Shown one piece after another: positions 37,103 through 39,695 of a stretch of 39,695 nucleotides of DNA (within the stretch, counting starts at the first letter, position 1; each line of letters begins with the position of its first letter). Location: assembly GCA_964544105.1 (NCBI GenBank), contig CAZIZQ010000004.1, positions 1-39,695 on the forward strand. The letters run 5' to 3'. Below the pieces are notes generated by a model. The model worked only from the letters and a program-made list of their open reading frames with translations, ran no database searches and was not told where the DNA came from. Both the position numbers and the translations under genes were made by a program. Source of the DNA: GCA-016432345 sp964544105. Its GTDB lineage: Bacteria > Patescibacteriota > Microgenomatia > Levybacterales > UBA12049.

Positions 37103-38312
37103 AAGTTTTTATAAAAGCAATAACTCGATCAAGATCTTTTTTTGGCAAAGTTGGATGGGTCGGTAAGTTAATTATTTTTTGGGCAATTTTTTCTGCTTTT
37201 GGACATGACCCCTTTATGTAGTAAACGTTTTCCAACACTACACCTTTGGGATCAATAATTTCACTGTACCACGTCCCAAGATAAATATGTTGTTTTTTGG
37301 CTGCCTTCAATAAATGGTCCCTATTATTTACAAACATAGGAAAGCGTAAAAGTGGCGACTCCTGCTTATTGCCATTCTCCCCAAACGCTTCCAGATACGA
37401 AGCAGTTGCCTCTTTCCGCTTACTATTAAAATCAAACAGTCTAGACAATTGAAACAATGCCAGTTTTGCCAAAACATTTGGCATCTTTTTCATAAAAACT
37501 GAGGGGGTAATTCCTTTTTTTTCTTCTGCAAAAACAGGAAAAGATAAAAATTTTACTTTTTGCAGCGAGACTAAAATTGCTTTGCCAATATCAAAAAAAT
37601 CGTAGAGCGGCAAAATAATACTGGATGCAATTGGATGTAATAACTGTTGTAAAACCCAAAAAATAGACGGGTAATTTTGGGCCTCTTGAATAGTCCGTAA
37701 ACGATCTACAACTGTTTTATCTTTGGCTATTGCCATACCGCCAAACACCGATGAAAACGCTTTATCCCGTCCAAAACTAAAAATTGCAGCCGTGCCAAAA
37801 GTACCCAGCTTTTTTCCTTTATAAGTACCGCCAATGGTATGCGCGCAATCTTCTATAACCACAAGGTTATGTTTTTTGGCAATTTCCATAATTTTATCCA
37901 TGCTCGAAGGTATACCAAAAGTATGCTGCACAATAATTGCCTTTGTTCTTTTCGAAATGTTTTGCTCGATACTTTTTGGATCAAGGGTTAACGAGTCTGT
38001 TATATCTGCATAAACAGGCTTCCCGCCGCATGCAGTTATTGCATTTGGCAAAACTACGCAGGTAAATGCCTGTAAAATCACTTCATCGTCCTTACCAACT
38101 CCGACTGATTCCAGTACCGCACGTAACGCCCCTCTTCCGCTTGCAAAAGAAATAGCAAAAAACGGAGAAAAAAATGTGTCAAACCATTCTTCGAGCCTCT
38201 TCGAATCGCTACCCGTTAACCAGTTATGGGGAGTAAATAACAAACGCAATGCTAACAAAACATCTTTGCTTTCAAGATTTGGAGAAAATCCAATAGCAAC
38301 TGTTTGTTTCAT
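37089..38312 (-). CDS. DegT/DnrJ/EryC1/StrS-type aminotransferase
   Basis: A 407-residue PLP enzyme of the sugar-aminotransferase family. FASGRGALRAVLESVGVGKDDEVILQ near residues 55-80 binds the cofactor phosphate, VVIEDCAHTIGGTYKGKKLG near 148-167 holds the Asp that contacts the PLP nitrogen, and FSFGRDKAFSSVFGGM near 175-190 has the expected Schiff-base Lys in the RDKAF stretch. A hydrophobic insert follows (IFWVLQQLLHPIASSIILPLYDFF, about 217-240), unusual for the family, which suggests membrane contact. It lies between murF and femX with overlaps of 4 and 14 bp, so a link to wall or surface-sugar synthesis is inferred. The substrate is unknown. Confidence 0.82.
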   Translation of the reverse strand: MKQTVAIGFSPNLESKDVLLALRLLFTPHNWLTGSDSKRLEEWFDTFFSPFFAISFASGRGALRAVLESVGVGKDDEVILQAFTCVVLPNAITACGGKPVYADITDSLTLDPKSIEQNISKRTKAIIVQHTFGIPSSMDKIMEIAKKHNLVVIEDCAHTIGGTYKGKKLGTFGTAAIFSFGRDKAFSSVFGGMAIAKDKTVVDRLRTIQEAQNYPSIFWVLQQLLHPIASSIILPLYDFFDIGKAILVSLQKVKFLSFPVFAEEKKGITPSVFMKKMPNVLAKLALFQLSRLFDFNSKRKEATASYLEAFGENGNKQESPLLRFPMFVNNRDHLLKAAKKQHIYLGTWYSEIIDPKGVVLENVYYIKGSCPKAEKIAQKIINLPTHPTLPKKDLDRVIAFIKTYGRN

Positions 38313-39695
38313 AAAATTTTCTCAAGTGACAACCCTGCCTCTTTTCCTTCAAATACCACTACATCTCCTTTTTTTGTCCGACTGATAATGTACTGGGCAA
38401 TAACAGATGGGGTACCGACAAAAATCACGCATTTCTTTTCTCCCTCCCGTAATCCCGTCCGCAAAGAAGGCAGATAATTTGTATTTGTTACCAATAAAAA
38501 ATCACACACATCACCAATTGCCCGCCCTATGTTTCTATGCTCCTCTTTAGCAGATTTTCCTAGCTCTATCATTGGCTGCAGCACCAACAGTTTTTTGCCA
38601 GAATATAAACTCATATAATCAAGGGCTGCGCGCACCGAATCCGGGTTGGCATTAAATGAGTCATCTATTAAATTTACCCCTCCAATTTCATGCCTGGTCA
38701 TTGTTTGCCCAGGCAACGAAAGCATTGAAACAGCATCAGCAATTTCAGTATCGGTCATCCCTAGATATGAGGCTAAATAAATACCAGGGAGCATATTTTC
38801 GATATTGTGCTTACCAAGAATTGGTGCCGAGAGGACAAGTTTTTTTCTATTTATCAGTACCTCAAACGTCGAATAAGTTTTTTGGACAACAATATTTGTT
38901 GCTGTTACTGCATTTTTTTCTTTTTCTCCGGCACAAACATATAATACTTTTTTCTTTTCTGTCTTTTCATACAAACGGCGCGCATTAACGTTATTACCAT
39001 TAAATAAGGCCAGACCATTTTTAGGCAAAGATTCAATCAGCTCGTATTTTGCCTCCATTGTGTTTTCCAAACCACCAAACAAAGAAGCATGCTGCTGGTT
39101 AACTGCGGTCAGAATGCCTATTTTGGGACGCACAATCCGGCAAAGCTCTGCAATTTCACCCTTTTTGTATGCTCCCATTTCAACAACAAATATTTCTGTA
39201 CCTTTTTGCAGTCCCGAAAGAATCGCGTTTGCAACCCCAATTGGAGTATTATTCGTCCCCTTTGTTTTTGCCACACGGAATTTTTTTCGTAAAACTTGGG
39301 CAGTAAATTCTTTTGTCGTGCTTTTCCCATAACTACCGGTTACGCCAACTACCAAGAGCTTTTTGTGCTCCCGTATCTTTTCTACAGCCCGGGCAATCTT
39401 AAAATCCCGTTGCATTTCAGTTGGAAAAGAGAAAAAATAAACAAACCCTGCAACAATTAGTGGAATAAGTCTATCAAGAAGCAGCAACCAAATCATTCGT
39501 TCAGGAAGTATCCAAAAAAACAATGTGACAACAAAACAACTCAATAAAACAATCGCTAATGCTTTAACTGTTGGTCTTGGTCGTTTTAATACGCGATTTC
39601 TTACTTCCTGCACAACCAAAAATGCTTGAAACAGAAAAAGAAAACTAACACCTACCTGATATAGCTGTAAAAAAGAAGAATGTAAAGCAATATAT
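38309..39695 (-). CDS. murF: MurF-like Mur ligase with N-terminal membrane segments, partial
   Basis: Mur ligases join the D-Ala-D-Ala dipeptide to UDP-MurNAc-tripeptide. The frame is open to the window edge; at least 461 residues are present. The extreme N-terminal part is hydrophobic: VSFLFLFQAFLVVQ, then helices around IVLLSCFVVTLFFWILPERMIWLLLL and VAGFVYFFSF, an extra membrane domain not found in classic soluble MurF. The ATP-binding loop VVGVTGSYGKSTTKEFTA and NTPIGVANAILSG follow, then FVVEMGAYKKGEI, LIDDSFNANPDSVRAALD and MIELGKSAKEEH. The TTG at 39619 is only the first start codon inside the window, not a true start. It overlaps the aminotransferase gene by 4 bp. Confidence 0.85.
   Translation of the reverse strand, partial: YIALHSSFLQLYQVGVSFLFLFQAFLVVQEVRNRVLKRPRPTVKALAIVLLSCFVVTLFFWILPERMIWLLLLDRLIPLIVAGFVYFFSFPTEMQRDFKIARAVEKIREHKKLLVVGVTGSYGKSTTKEFTAQVLRKKFRVAKTKGTNNTPIGVANAILSGLQKGTEIFVVEMGAYKKGEIAELCRIVRPKIGILTAVNQQHASLFGGLENTMEAKYELIESLPKNGLALFNGNNVNARRLYEKTEKKKVLYVCAGEKEKNAVTATNIVVQKTYSTFEVLINRKKLVLSAPILGKHNIENMLPGIYLASYLGMTDTEIADAVSMLSLPGQTMTRHEIGGVNLIDDSFNANPDSVRAALDYMSLYSGKKLLVLQPMIELGKSAKEEHRNIGRAIGDVCDFLLVTNTNYLPSLRTGLREGEKKCVIFVGTPSVIAQYIISRTKKGDVVVFEGKEAGLSLEKIL

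Noticed and set aside
1..39695. Alternative genetic code (UGA as glycine)
   Set aside because: TGA ends several genes in functional overlaps (pyrD, pyrF, pyrE, and others) and no gene needs read-through.

Overview
The window looks like a chromosomal segment of a Candidate Phyla Radiation bacterium (Patescibacteria), most likely in the Microgenomates lineage. The grounds are AT-rich DNA, very tight gene packing (many neighbours overlap by 4 or 8 bp), short versions of core proteins, a partial de novo pyrimidine route, vitamin salvage instead of synthesis, a type-2 (archaeal/eukaryal-like) isoleucyl-tRNA synthetase, and an extended surface-glycan locus. TGA works as a stop in many overlaps, so the code is the standard one and not the UGA-Gly code of Gracilibacteria/Absconditabacteria. 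The lineage is inferred from protein features only; no phylogeny was run.

Layout. (1) 1-2840: the 3' end of the ATP synthase epsilon gene, then pyrD-pyrF-pyrE, the last three steps to UMP. (2) 2840-3637: tRNA-Thr and a membrane-anchored Ig-like protein. (3) 3615-14623, minus strand: a surface polysaccharide or glycolipid locus with an O-antigen-ligase-like polymerase, five glycosyltransferases (one split by a frame change), two methyltransferases, a Wzx-type flippase and an unknown anchored protein. It is interrupted at 5582-7074 by a more GC-rich cassette of two small orphan genes, a long hairpin and a DUF3800 gene. (4) 14690-17830: a large secreted C39-like peptidase with Ig, chitobiase-like and Fn3-like domains and a C-terminal anchor. 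(5) 17843-19722: a sigma-70 factor and an unknown protein. (6) 19797-23071: a TPP riboswitch, a thiamine-type ABC importer and thiamine pyrophosphokinase. (7) 23031-29115: tRNA-Val, signal peptidase I, ParB, L27, L21, RodA and IleRS. (8) 29166-29962: a PH-domain membrane protein and a mini membrane protein. (9) 29959-39695, minus strand: a division and wall cluster, read in transcription order as murF (partial), a DegT-type aminotransferase, femX-like, mraY, ftsW, murG, a short ftsQ-like gene, ftsA and ftsZ.

How it works together. The wall genes make and flip lipid-linked precursors and build the division ring. RodA, from the ileS operon, serves elongation. The glycan locus builds and exports a surface polymer. 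The thiamine genes import the vitamin and convert it to TPP under TPP feedback.

Three themes stand out. First, nine promoters have a -10 hexamer ending only 6-9 nt before the start codon, which predicts leaderless mRNAs as the default for the first gene of an operon. Second, many coding sequences carry short mobile-looking repeats: 7-bp tandem arrays in four genes, and palindromic inserts in at least six genes, including the essential ileS and murG. Third, the TPP riboswitch appears to hold the start codon of its own gene inside helix P1.
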